A stretch of 64,000 nt of DNA. It comes from Streptomyces sp. NBC_00775 (lineage in GTDB: Bacteria; Actinomycetota; Actinomycetes; Streptomycetales; Streptomycetaceae). Location: contig NZ_CP108938.1 in assembly GCF_036347135.1 (NCBI RefSeq), positions 8,804,001 through 8,868,000 on the forward strand, read 5' to 3'. The number at the start of each line of letters is the position of its first letter. The stretch's first letter is position 1. The translations under genes and the position numbers were made by a program. The notes below the pieces were generated by a model. The model was not told the origin of the DNA. It was given only the letters and a program-made list of their open reading frames with translations, and searched no databases. Below are positions 36,777 through 45,797 of this stretch, one piece after another.

Positions 36777-37529
36777 ATGAACACTCCCCGCTCCCGAGGC
36801 AACGGCCGGCTCGCGCTCACCCGGCCCGACGGCACCCCTGTACGCGTCCTCGTCGTCGACGACGACCCGGATCTCGCCGAGGTGCTCTCCGGGGCCCTGC
36901 GCTATGAGGGCTGGGAGGTGCGCACGGCGGGCGACGGGGCCTCGGCCGTCACCGAGGCCCGGGAACTGCTGCCCGACGCCGTCGTCCTCGACGTGATGCT
37001 CCCGGACACCGACGGTTTCGCCGTGCTGCGCCAACTGCACACCGTGAAGCCCGACGTCTGCGTCCTCTTCCTCACCGCGCGGGATGCCGTCGAGGACCGG
37101 ATCGCCGGCATCACCGCGGGCGGCGACGACTACGTCACCAAGCCGTTCAGCCTGGAGGAGGTCGTCGCCCGGCTGCGCGGACTGCTGCGCCGCGCGGGCA
37201 TGGCCCGGCAGCTGGACGAGGGGCCCCGGCTCACCGTCGGCGACCTGGTCATGGACGAGGAGGCCCGCGAGGTGACCCGCGGCGGCGAGCTGATCGAGCT
37301 GTCGCCGACCGAGTTCGAACTCCTGCGCTTCCTGATGCGCAATCCGCGTCGCGTCCTCAGCAAGGCGCAGATCCTCGACCGTGTGTGGTCGTACGACTTC
37401 GGCGGCCAGGCCCATGTAGTCGAGCTCTACATCTCGTACCTGCGCAAGAAGGTGGACGCGGGGCGCGAACCCATGATCCACACGGTGCGGGGCGCCGGCT
37501 ATGTGATCAAGCCGGTGGCGGGACGATGA
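36777..37529 (+). CDS. OmpR/PhoB-family response regulator
   Basis: The protein has 250 residues from ATG at 36777, with GGAGAGG just upstream; the frame is open back to 36672. The receiver domain (about 20-135) has the acidic pair VLVVDDDPDLAEVL, the phospho-accepting Asp72 in AVVLDVMLPDTDG, and Lys in YVTKPFSLEEVVARL. The C-terminal winged helix (about 155-248) contains ELIELSPTEFELLRFLMRNP and HVVELYISYLRKKVDAGREP. It overlaps the kinase gene by four bases. It is divergent from the flavin/ferric-reductase operon, and the shared promoter region holds matching direct repeats, so control of that operon is the likely job. Confidence 0.92.
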   Translation: MNTPRSRGNGRLALTRPDGTPVRVLVVDDDPDLAEVLSGALRYEGWEVRTAGDGASAVTEARELLPDAVVLDVMLPDTDGFAVLRQLHTVKPDVCVLFLTARDAVEDRIAGITAGGDDYVTKPFSLEEVVARLRGLLRRAGMARQLDEGPRLTVGDLVMDEEAREVTRGGELIELSPTEFELLRFLMRNPRRVLSKAQILDRVWSYDFGGQAHVVELYISYLRKKVDAGREPMIHTVRGAGYVIKPVAGR

Positions 37530-39070
37530 CACCGCGGCGGTGGGCGTGGGTGACGCGGCCGTGGGCGTGGGTGAGGCGGCGATCGCCGTGGCTGGGAGCG
37601 GGCCTGCGCGGGCTGCCGCGCCCGCGCACGATGCGGGCCCGGCTCACCGCCGGGCTCGTGGTGCTGCTCGCCGTCAGCTGCGCCGCCGTCGGGGTGGCCG
37701 CCGTGTACGAACTGAACGGCTTCCTCACCGGGCGCCTCGACCAGCAGCTGTACGACGTGGGAGCGCGGTACCCCGCGAGCCTGGAGCACCCGTCCGGCAC
37801 GCCGAAGTCGGACCACGACGGCGACGAACACGGCGACACCCGCAAGCAGAGCCCGGGCACCTTCGGCGCCCGGCTGGTGGGCGGCGAGGTGACCAACGCC
37901 GCGGTGGTCCCCTCCGGCGCGGTTGCCGGCGATCAGAACGTGCCCCTGACCGCCGGCGACAAGAAGGCCCTGGCCGGCGTTCCGGCCGACGGCCGCGCCC
38001 ACACCATCTGCGTCTCGGGCCTGGGCGACTACCGGGTGCTGGCGACGAAGGGACTGGACGGCGACGTCCTGATCACCGGGTTGCCGATGGAACCGGTCCA
38101 GGCCGCGGTGCACCGTCTCGAACTGGTCGCCTCCTGCGTGTTCGGCGCGGCCCTGGCGATCGCCGGTGTAGCCGGAGCCTTCTGGGTGCGCTGGTCGCTG
38201 CGCCCGCTGAGCCGTGTCGCCGCTACCGCCACCCGGGTCAGTGAACTCCCGCTCGCCAGTGGTGAGGTGGCGTTGCCGCCGCGCGCGCCCGAGTCCGACC
38301 CGCGCAGCGAGGTGGGCCGTGTCGCCGGTGCCTTCAACCGCATGCTCGGCCATGTCGAGGACGCGCTGACCAAGCGGCACGCGAGCGAGGAACGGCTGCG
38401 CAGCTTCGCCGCCGACGCCAGCCATGAGCTGCGCACCCCGGTCGCCTCGGTCCGCGGCCACGCGGAACTGGCCCTGCTGCACCCGGGCCCGGTGCCCCCC
38501 AAGGTGACCCGTGCCCTGGAACGCATCGCCGCCGAGTCGGCCCGCATGGGCGAGATGGTCGACGACCTGCTGCTGCTCGCCCGCCTCGACGCGGGCCGCC
38601 CCCTCGAACAGCTTCCCGTGGACCTCACCCACCTCGTCCTCGACTCGGTCACCGACGCACGGGCCGCCGGCCCCGACCGCCGCTGGACCCTGGAGCTCGC
38701 GGAGGAGCCGGTCACGGTGACGGGCGACGCACACCGACTCCAACAGGTGTTGGCCAACCTGTTGGCCAACGCACGTTTGCACACACCCGTTGACACCAAG
38801 GTCACGGTGTCACTGGAGGTCGACGACACGACGGCCGTCCTGACGGTCCACGACGACGGCCCGGGAGTCCCGGAGGACGTCCAGCCCGGCGTCTTCGAAC
38901 GCTTCACCCGAGCCGATCGCCGCCGCACCGGGGGCGCGGGCGGTGGCGCGGGGCTGGGCCTGTCGATCGTGGCGGCGGTGGTGGAGGCGCACGGCGGCAC
39001 CGTTACGCTGGAGAGCCGGCCAGGAGCCACGGCCTTCACGGTCCGGCTGCCCGTCGCCGTAACCGAGTAG
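37526..39070 (+). CDS. Membrane sensor histidine kinase with a His/Asp-rich extracytoplasmic loop
   Basis: The 514-residue partner of the response regulator has an Arg/Trp-rich cytoplasmic start (RRWAWVTRPWAWVRRR), membrane helices at about 40-62 and 212-234, and an extracytoplasmic sensor between them. The sensor includes KSDHDGDEHGDTRKQSPG, a cluster of His, Asp and Glu suited to metal binding. A HAMP domain (about 235-285), HisKA with His300 in FAADASHELRTPVASVRG and a HATPase_c domain (QQVLANLLANARLHTPV, DDGPGVPEDV, GLGLSIVAAVVEAHGGTV) follow. ATG at 37526 overlaps the regulator stop. The signal may be iron, copper or redox state, inferred from the loop and the neighbouring reductases. 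Confidence 0.9.
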   Translation: MTPRRWAWVTRPWAWVRRRSPWLGAGLRGLPRPRTMRARLTAGLVVLLAVSCAAVGVAAVYELNGFLTGRLDQQLYDVGARYPASLEHPSGTPKSDHDGDEHGDTRKQSPGTFGARLVGGEVTNAAVVPSGAVAGDQNVPLTAGDKKALAGVPADGRAHTICVSGLGDYRVLATKGLDGDVLITGLPMEPVQAAVHRLELVASCVFGAALAIAGVAGAFWVRWSLRPLSRVAATATRVSELPLASGEVALPPRAPESDPRSEVGRVAGAFNRMLGHVEDALTKRHASEERLRSFAADASHELRTPVASVRGHAELALLHPGPVPPKVTRALERIAAESARMGEMVDDLLLLARLDAGRPLEQLPVDLTHLVLDSVTDARAAGPDRRWTLELAEEPVTVTGDAHRLQQVLANLLANARLHTPVDTKVTVSLEVDDTTAVLTVHDDGPGVPEDVQPGVFERFTRADRRRTGGAGGGAGLGLSIVAAVVEAHGGTVTLESRPGATAFTVRLPVAVTE

Positions 39071-39136
39071 GCCATGCCGAAAAGCGAGGAGCAGCCCCTG
39101 CCGAAGCCCGAGCAAGCCTCTGCTGAACCGCTCAGG

Positions 39137-39748
39137 TCAGCCCGCGGAGCCGCAAGAGGATTCGGGCGTCATGGACGTCACCGCGTCGCGGTCCAGCGTG
39201 ACGCTTCCGCTCCCGCCGTCCGTCAGGCGAAGGATGACCCCACCGGGCCCCAGGCCGAGCAATTCCCCGCACTTGTCTCCGCTCGGCGTCGTGACGCGGA
39301 CCAGATGGTCCGGCAGCGTGTCGGCCGTCGTCCAGAAGATGCCGATCGCCACGGCGACGAGCGCGATCCCGCCGACGCAGCACACCGACGCGTACCGGAG
39401 GAAGCGAGTCACCCGGACCACCTCGGTATCGGTCCATCGGCGCAGCGCCTGCCCGGCCAGCAGGAGACGGCGCCCAGGATTCCCATGCGCCGCTCGCACG
39501 GCGAGGACGGAACCGATGACGAGCAGCAGGAAGGCCCCGGCGAGGAGTGCCGTTGCCGTGTGGCGTGCGGCTGAAGGAAGTTGGTCGAGGCTGTCCCGAC
39601 CCTTCAGAGTGACCAGGACGGCGACGAGTGCGGTCAGACCGGTGAGCCCGGTGCGCCAGCCCTCGGCCTGTCGTCGCAGCTCGGGCAGTTGGGTGAACTC
39701 CAGCTCACGCGCGAGCTGTGCCCATCTCCTGTCCGACTGGGCGCTCAC
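39137..39748 (-). CDS. Multi-spanning membrane protein coupled to the caspase/GHKL gene
   Basis: The 203-residue protein begins at GTG 39748, overlapping the stop of the upstream small gene. A charged N-terminal helix (RRWAQLARELEFTQLPELRR) precedes three hydrophobic segments (WRTGLTGLTALVAVLVTL, TALLAGAFLLLVIGSVLAVR, VCCVGGIALVAVAIGIFW). The C-terminal 60 residues look like a small beta-domain (LVRVTTPSGDKCGELLGLGP). I recognise no family. As the third gene of a coupled operon with the caspase-like giant protein, it could be a membrane effector or an anchor. This is inference from position only. Confidence 0.7.
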   Translation of the reverse strand: MSAQSDRRWAQLARELEFTQLPELRRQAEGWRTGLTGLTALVAVLVTLKGRDSLDQLPSAARHTATALLAGAFLLLVIGSVLAVRAAHGNPGRRLLLAGQALRRWTDTEVVRVTRFLRYASVCCVGGIALVAVAIGIFWTTADTLPDHLVRVTTPSGDKCGELLGLGPGGVILRLTDGGSGSVTLDRDAVTSMTPESSCGSAG

Positions 39749-40125
39749 GGCGCGTCATCCTTTGTGAGTGTGGACACGCGCCAGCTCGCTCCGCAGCCTA
39801 TGGGGCTCGCGTCCGAGGGGATGTTCGGATGGGGGTGGCTGCATTCGCAGTAGTGCACCTCAAGTTTCAGCACAGCGACGTCGGAATCGATGTCTGGGGC
39901 CGTCTCCGCGGCCTTCAGCCAGGAGAGCAGCCCCTTGGTCCCGCTGCCGGGCAGTCCGTGCCCGTATTCGCTGGCCGTTCTGCCGTGACAGCGGGGGCAG
40001 TTGCCCTCGACGACGACGCTGCCGTCCGCGTACGAGCGCCCCCGGAAGGGGGTGGGCACCTCGCCCATGTGCTCTTCGGCGTAGACGGCGTCGAAGTCGT
40101 GGGGTGGGTGAACCGGGTTAGTCAT
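39745..40125 (-). CDS. Small Cys-rich (zinc-ribbon-like) protein coupled to the caspase/GHKL gene
   Basis: The 126-residue protein starts at ATG 40125, inside the last eight bases of the giant gene. Cys/His groups CPRCHG (about residue 43), HYCECSHPHP (about 92) and GCGASW (about 110) could form one or two zinc sites. The N-terminal part is acidic and may be flexible. I recognise no named family; adaptor or nucleic-acid-binding roles are possible. The tight overlap on both sides shows that it belongs to the three-gene operon. Confidence 0.72.
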   Translation of the reverse strand: MTNPVHPPHDFDAVYAEEHMGEVPTPFRGRSYADGSVVVEGNCPRCHGRTASEYGHGLPGSGTKGLLSWLKAAETAPDIDSDVAVLKLEVHYCECSHPHPNIPSDASPIGCGASWRVSTLTKDDAP

Positions 40126-43100
40126 GGTCCTTGTCCAGGTGTAGGTCGAACATCGTGGCGTACAGGCGCAGTCGGCTTCGGATCCACGCCTCGCACTCGC
40201 CGGTCGCGTCAGCGGCGAGCGTGACGTGGCGCGGTGACATAAGGCCTTCGACGGCGGGGAGTCTGCCGTCGAGGTGCTCGGTGAGGAGGATGAGGTCCTG
40301 CCAGAGAGGGATGGTGTTCGGGGTGGGCGGCAGCACGCTCGCCGTGGGCCACAGGGGGAGGTAGGGCTCGATACGGCGGACGGTTTCGGGGAGCGGTTCC
40401 CCGAGCCTGCCCGCGAGGCTGACCAGGTCGAGGGGGCTGGGCGGTTCCTCCTCGTCGGTCAACCGGTGCTCTGAGGAGAGGGCCACGAGGTCGTGGCCGC
40501 TCGGGACCGCCCTGGGCAGCGCGTCGAGTGCTTCTCGCGGCAGATCCGGCACCAAAGCGCCGAGGGGGCGCAGCGCGGCGAGGCGTTCGTAGGCGGTGCG
40601 CGTGTCGATCTCGGAATCCTTGGCGTAGGCCGCGAGAGCCGCAGGTGTCAGCGACTTCCATGCGTAAGGGAGGTACTCGCCGTTGGCATCGAGCGTTTGA
40701 TACGTCAGAGCCAGGCATTCGCGGTGGGTGGGGCGGTACTGCGCGAACTCGTGCGGAAGTGGGGGCACGGCCAGTCCGAAGCGGTCGGCGTCCCGGCGGG
40801 CGATCTCCCACACCTCCTGGAGGGCTTCGTGAAGAAACTCGGCGGATTGGAAGAGCGCAGCCGTGGTCAGATACTCCGCAGGGCAGTCCTCGGAGCTGTA
40901 GGAGAGGTCCTTGCCGGAAAGGACGTACCGACTGCGCAGCGGCAGATCCGCCCACGCGAAGATGATGTCGATGTTCTCCGGAAGGCTGACACCCGCCGTC
41001 TGCAGTTCGTTGACAGCACCGGGGAGCTCTGCGTCCTTCTCCGTCACATGGGCGGCATAGGCGAGTTCGTTCAGACGGACACCGTCCTCCAGTGGGCAGT
41101 CGTACTCGGCAAGTTCTCCCACGAGTTCCACCGCCCGAGCGGAGGGGACCAGATGCCGGCCCTGGGAACCGTGTGTGTAGCGGCGTTCATGCACCATGTC
41201 CATGCTCGTGGCGATCCGCGCCAACTCTTCCTCGGCTTCGCCGAGGTCCGCTCCCAGGCGCTCGGCCATGGCGAAGGTAGCGGCCCACGGCAGCACTCGC
41301 CGTCCGTCGGGCCCGACCCAGGTGAAGGACTTGAGGACGGCGAAGGCATCCTCGTCGAGCTTTATCCATGCGTCGACTTCCGCGGCGGCGGGGGTGGTCC
41401 AGCCGAGCCATTCGAACCGGGTCAGTGTGTCGAGGATCTCCGAGACCGGCGCATGGGTGCTTTCGCTGACCGCGCGTACGTCCTCCGGTCCACTCACACG
41501 CCGTACGGAAGGGGTGAACGGTTGGGAGATCAGTAGATGTGCGATATCCCTTGCTGTGCACACGTAGTTCTCGTGATGGGTCGGGACGTCCGGAAAAGGC
41601 GCCACGCGCAGCGGCGCGTACCGCGCGCAACGCCCGATGACCTCTCCCAGCGGCATTCCCAACTGTTGCGAGGCGAGAACCAAGTTCCCAAGTTCATCGG
41701 GGTGTCTGCTGGCGTCGGCCACCCAGCCAAGGTTTTCGGCGGTGTCCAGCCGACGGGTGATGGCTCTGTCGAACTCGTCGGGAACCCACGACGGATCTTC
41801 CCCCGTCACGGGCGGCGGGCCTTCGCTGGTGTGGGCGATGCGCAGTCGACGCTGGCGTCTGACCACGTCACGCACCGTCTGGCCGTGATCCGCTGCGTGT
41901 CTCACGACCTTCCACCACATTTGCTGGGTGTCCGTGGGCAGGGACGCGTCGCCCGGTCCCGGCACCGGATAGCCTTCCAGGCTCAGGGGGGCGGACGAGG
42001 CGAAGGAGCCGTGCCTCATTCCCAGGGCGGCGTAGCGCCACGGCGCGAGCTGAGGGCGCTCGACGTTCGATCTCTTCGACTGGGCACTGGAAATGTACGC
42101 ATTGTCGAGGTGGAACCACCCCTCGATGTCGAGTGCGTGCGACTCCTGCATGCCACGGCGTACGGCGATGCCCCGGCCACGCCACTCGTCGTGGAGTACC
42201 TCGGCGACGGGCCGGTTGCGCCGGTCCAACTGCCACAGCCACTCCATGGTCAACTGCGGCCAGTCGACGAGTGCGGCCGCCCCCTTGCGCCAGTTCTCCT
42301 CCGCCCAGTCGGCATCGAAGTCCTGGAGCTCTTTGCGGCTCACGCTGAGGCGCCCCGCGTGCGGGCCGGTGAGATTGAGTACGAAGCCGAACGGCTTCTG
42401 GTCCGTCATGATGCCGTCGCACAGCACCGCGCCCTCGCCGGGCACCCACCACAGCACATCGCGCACGGCTTCCAGCGGCTCACCGTCGGTGCTGTCGGGT
42501 GCAGGCTGCAGGACGTCCGGCGTCCACATGTGCGGAACGCCCGCAGAGTCGCTCACCTCCAGGCTGAACTCGCTGACCCTGATGAGCTTCCGCAGGGCGT
42601 TGACACAGGACAGACCCTCCGCCACCACGTTGCTGCGGAGATACAGCCTTACCCGCGTGCCGCCTCTGGCCATGCCGTCACCAGAACCGTCATGGCGCTG
42701 GATGCGAAACAGGCTGCCACTGCTCGGGATGTCCACCTGGAGGGCGTGTTTCGCCGGAATGCCCTCGGTGCTCACCTGGCGGGTCACGATGGTCATCTCG
42801 TCGGCGAGCATGAAGTAGCTGAACACACCGATGCCGAAGCGGCTGTTGGGGTATAGCCGCAGCGCGGAGTCGTGACGCAGCCACCGGGACTGTTCGCGAC
42901 GGAACGCCTTCGACTGCTCGAATCGGCTTCCCGCGCGCGTGAAGGTGTACTTGAGCTGCTCCGCGCTCATGCCCACGCCGTTGTCCCGGCACTCGACGTA
43001 ATGCCCGCGCTCGTCCTGGCCCTGGGTGATGACGATCTGGCCCGACCAGTTGTCCGGATCCGAGCCCGTGTTCCGCAGATAGGACCAGCGCATCGCACGG

Positions 43101-45067
43101 TAGCGGCAGGCGTCCATGGCGTTCTGATAGAGCTCGCGCAGCGCCAACTGCGGTTCACCGCCGTACAGTTGCTCGCCCATCAGCAGCTCACGCACTTCGG
43201 TCTGCGCGAGGTGGAAGCGGAGCAGTGGGATCTCGTACGAAGGTCCGCGTGACGTCCGTCGTGGGCGGACGTCACGAGCCGTCACCTTGGTGGGTACCCC
43301 CACGAGCAGGGCGGCCTCGGGTTCCGGCAGGCTCTTGGCCAGTCCCGCGATCTGCTCGGCGTGCTGGTGGCCCTGCTCGGCGATCTCGGTGAGTGCCGCG
43401 TGCAGCGCTTGATGCGGGCAAGGCGCGTCCAGATGGAGGGCGTCACCGTCACGTGCCCAGCTCAGCCTGCGGGCGATGCCGATGACCTCCTGCGGCAGGA
43501 CGGGGTCGGTGACTGCCAAGTGCTCGGCCACCACGTCCGGGAAGGACCGCACGTCCACGGCCAGGGTGGCCGCGAGACGCAGTAACCGCGTCAACGGACG
43601 TATCCGGAAGCACTGATGGCCATCCGGCAGGAGCACCTTGCTCAGGGCGTGGGTCTCCTCGCCGTCCGGCGGTTCCTCGCCCCCGATGGCTGCCGCCGTG
43701 GCCCGCAGGAGGTCCGCGAGTTCGTGCACCCGGTCGTCGGCGACCGCGTCGCGCGCGCCGAGTAGAGACTTCGCGAGCGTATGGGCCGGCTCGGAGGGCA
43801 CCGCCGCGTCGTCCGTTTCGAACCGTTCTGCGATCCAGCGGTGCACCAGCCACATTGTCACGGCGGTGACGTCCTGATCACGGTCCCGCGCACGGCACTC
43901 GGTCACCTTGCGTGCCACGCGCGCGTGCTGGTCGACGATCTGCTCGTAGTGTCTGCGGTGGGCACCCCCGTCCGAGCGCCGTTCCAGGTCGTACGGGGTG
44001 GCCTCCACCGCCTGGCTCAGTCGGTTCGCCCAGGCGGCCTCGTGGAGGAAGGGAGCCGCGACCAGGGCCGCAGCCTCGATCGCCGAGAGTGTGGCGGACT
44101 CGGGCATCAGCTGAGGCAGCCGGTCCTGCAGCAGGCGCACCGGAAAAGCGTCGTCGTTCCACGGATCCGGAGCGGGTAGCCGGTCCTGCGCCAGATACAG
44201 CGTTCGCGCGCATTGCTCCACGAGAGCGTCCAAGGACCCCTGGAAACGGGACACGCTTCTCTGGTCGCTCGCGACGACGCGTTGCCACAGCGGAGTCTTG
44301 TGCACGGCATCGCGCCAGGATTCGAGGAGTTCGCGACCGGTGCAGATCTCCCTGCCCCGGGTTTCCTCCTCGGAGTTTGTTCCATACCGGATCGTCGGCG
44401 TCTGGGTCAGACCGCGGAGGCGGCGAGCCCCTTCGTGCGTCTTCGCGCGCGCCATGTCGAAGACCTGTTGGACCGTCCGCGCCGGCGTCATCGGTCCCAA
44501 TGCGTCGGCGAGGGAGCGGGTGAAGAAGCTGCCCTCCGATGTGTAGCCGCTGCGCTCGCCGGCGGAGCAGCCCATCATCACGGCGAAGCCACTGCCCGGC
44601 GGGCCGTTGTCGCTGCTGTTGCCGAACGGATCACCGCCTGCGGTCATATCGGTGCGGCATGCGTCGATCAGCCACAGGACGGTGTCCGCCTTGCACTCCT
44701 TGAGGAGCGGGCTGATTTTCGCGGACAGCAACGAATCTACGTAGGGTCCTTGCCAGTTCCCGTCGCTTGGCGGTGTGACGTCCGCCGGGACCAGGAAGTC
44801 CTCAGTGCCGACTCGGACACCGTGGCCGGTGAAGTACACCAGGAGGGTGCCGCCGACGGGTACCTCGCGGGCCACTTCGTAGAGCCTCGTACTGATCTTG
44901 GACTTCACCGCGTCCAACAGCGTTTCGACCTCGTACCCCGCCCCCTGGAGTGCCGTGTCCATTAACTGGAGATCGGTCGCGACCACGGTGTCGAGAGGCT
45001 CTGTCAGACCGGGTGCCGAGGGCACGTTTCCGACACCGATCAAGAGAGCCCTGTGTGCCTGTTGCAT
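40118..45067 (-). CDS. Giant caspase-like peptidase / Hsp90-GHKL ATPase / winged-helix-repeat protein (putative conflict system)
   Basis: The protein has 1649 residues from ATG 45067, with GGGAGGGG upstream. Residues 1-230 are a caspase-like (C14) domain with His82 in VYFTGHGV and Cys137 in WLIDACRTD. Residues about 240-600 are helical (perhaps an inactive HD-type module). Residues about 605-900 are an Hsp90/GHKL ATPase: LALRELYQNAMDA with Glu645 and Asn649, CRDNGVGM (693-700) and RFGIGVFSYFML (743-754). From about 1060 to the end there are repeated winged-helix-like units such as SESTHAPVSEILDTLTRFEW, AMAERLGADLGEAEEELARI and LAGRLGEPLPETVRRIEPYL. Codons 35 and 495 are TTA, so bldA dependence is expected. 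The GC content looks lower than in neighbouring genes. Known caspase fusions of this style are thought to act in phage defence or programmed death; substrate and trigger are unknown. Confidence 0.85.
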   Translation of the reverse strand: MQQAHRALLIGVGNVPSAPGLTEPLDTVVATDLQLMDTALQGAGYEVETLLDAVKSKISTRLYEVAREVPVGGTLLVYFTGHGVRVGTEDFLVPADVTPPSDGNWQGPYVDSLLSAKISPLLKECKADTVLWLIDACRTDMTAGGDPFGNSSDNGPPGSGFAVMMGCSAGERSGYTSEGSFFTRSLADALGPMTPARTVQQVFDMARAKTHEGARRLRGLTQTPTIRYGTNSEEETRGREICTGRELLESWRDAVHKTPLWQRVVASDQRSVSRFQGSLDALVEQCARTLYLAQDRLPAPDPWNDDAFPVRLLQDRLPQLMPESATLSAIEAAALVAAPFLHEAAWANRLSQAVEATPYDLERRSDGGAHRRHYEQIVDQHARVARKVTECRARDRDQDVTAVTMWLVHRWIAERFETDDAAVPSEPAHTLAKSLLGARDAVADDRVHELADLLRATAAAIGGEEPPDGEETHALSKVLLPDGHQCFRIRPLTRLLRLAATLAVDVRSFPDVVAEHLAVTDPVLPQEVIGIARRLSWARDGDALHLDAPCPHQALHAALTEIAEQGHQHAEQIAGLAKSLPEPEAALLVGVPTKVTARDVRPRRTSRGPSYEIPLLRFHLAQTEVRELLMGEQLYGGEPQLALRELYQNAMDACRYRAMRWSYLRNTGSDPDNWSGQIVITQGQDERGHYVECRDNGVGMSAEQLKYTFTRAGSRFEQSKAFRREQSRWLRHDSALRLYPNSRFGIGVFSYFMLADEMTIVTRQVSTEGIPAKHALQVDIPSSGSLFRIQRHDGSGDGMARGGTRVRLYLRSNVVAEGLSCVNALRKLIRVSEFSLEVSDSAGVPHMWTPDVLQPAPDSTDGEPLEAVRDVLWWVPGEGAVLCDGIMTDQKPFGFVLNLTGPHAGRLSVSRKELQDFDADWAEENWRKGAAALVDWPQLTMEWLWQLDRRNRPVAEVLHDEWRGRGIAVRRGMQESHALDIEGWFHLDNAYISSAQSKRSNVERPQLAPWRYAALGMRHGSFASSAPLSLEGYPVPGPGDASLPTDTQQMWWKVVRHAADHGQTVRDVVRRQRRLRIAHTSEGPPPVTGEDPSWVPDEFDRAITRRLDTAENLGWVADASRHPDELGNLVLASQQLGMPLGEVIGRCARYAPLRVAPFPDVPTHHENYVCTARDIAHLLISQPFTPSVRRVSGPEDVRAVSESTHAPVSEILDTLTRFEWLGWTTPAAAEVDAWIKLDEDAFAVLKSFTWVGPDGRRVLPWAATFAMAERLGADLGEAEEELARIATSMDMVHERRYTHGSQGRHLVPSARAVELVGELAEYDCPLEDGVRLNELAYAAHVTEKDAELPGAVNELQTAGVSLPENIDIIFAWADLPLRSRYVLSGKDLSYSSEDCPAEYLTTAALFQSAEFLHEALQEVWEIARRDADRFGLAVPPLPHEFAQYRPTHRECLALTYQTLDANGEYLPYAWKSLTPAALAAYAKDSEIDTRTAYERLAALRPLGALVPDLPREALDALPRAVPSGHDLVALSSEHRLTDEEEPPSPLDLVSLAGRLGEPLPETVRRIEPYLPLWPTASVLPPTPNTIPLWQDLILLTEHLDGRLPAVEGLMSPRHVTLAADATGECEAWIRSRLRLYATMFDLHLDKDHD

Positions 45068-45162
45068 ATGTTGTTGTCCCCTCCCGCCAACAGCAGGTAC
45101 ATGATGGCACCGTGCGGCGCAGGTGGGGCGGTTGCGGCGGCTTCCGCGTCCGTCGACCTGGC

Positions 45163-45750
45163 TTAGACCGTGGACGGCGGCAACGGAAGCGGCAACCCAG
45201 GCAACCCATCCAGGCTCGTAGCCACGTGATCCTTCTTCGTGAAGTACTCGCTCAGCGAGACGTCGTCCTCACGCGCGAACCGCTTCCCGTGCAGATCGCG
45301 ATCCTCCTCGTACGACATGAACGGCACCGCATAGCCGCAGGTGTCCCGAACAAGCTCGGCCGTCACGACGATGATCGCGCGCAGACCGTGCGGGGTCGGG
45401 TCGATGGAAGGGAAGTGACCGAGCAGCCCCTCGAAGCGCGGGTCGTCACGGAAGACCGGCTCGCCACGGCCGTGCACCCGCACGATGTTCGGCGGGCCCT
45501 GGAAGGCACACCACATGAGGGTGATCCGGCCGTTCTCCCTCAGATGCGCGATGGTCTCGGCGTTGCTTCCGGCGAAGTCCAGGTAGGCCACGGTCAGTTC
45601 GTCGATCACGGCGAACGAACCGGTGAGTCCCTTGGGGGAGAGGTTGACCGTGCCGTCCCCGGACAGGGGTGCGGTCGCGGTGAAGAAGAGGGGCTGCGCC
45701 TCGATGAATGTACGCAGTCTGCCGTCTATGCGCTCATAGGTCTTTCCCAT
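45163..45750 (-). CDS. Pyridoxamine 5'-phosphate oxidase-like (split-barrel) flavoprotein
   Basis: The 195-residue protein has the split beta-barrel of FMN- or F420-binding oxidoreductases: IEAQPLFFTATAPLSGDGTV, NLSPKGLTGSFAVIDELTVA, YLDFAGSNAETIAHLRENGR and ITLMWCAFQGPPNIVRVHGR. The C-terminal 60 residues (CGYAVPFMSYEEDRDLHGKR) are characteristic of a group usually annotated as a pyridoxamine 5'-phosphate oxidase family protein, which is rarely the true PdxH. The cofactor and substrate are unknown. The ATG at 45750 lies close to a likely -10 region (TAATCG on the minus strand), so the mRNA may have a very short or no leader. Confidence 0.85.
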   Translation of the reverse strand: MGKTYERIDGRLRTFIEAQPLFFTATAPLSGDGTVNLSPKGLTGSFAVIDELTVAYLDFAGSNAETIAHLRENGRITLMWCAFQGPPNIVRVHGRGEPVFRDDPRFEGLLGHFPSIDPTPHGLRAIIVVTAELVRDTCGYAVPFMSYEEDRDLHGKRFAREDDVSLSEYFTKKDHVATSLDGLPGLPLPLPPSTV

Positions 45751-45797
45751 GTCTAACGATTATTGAGGAAAGTCGTTCGCCCGTCTAAGGAATTAAA

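Noticed and set aside
39071..39136. Short ORF starting at 39074 after the kinase gene
   Set aside because: It overlaps the convergent membrane-protein gene antisense and has no ribosome-binding site or family character.
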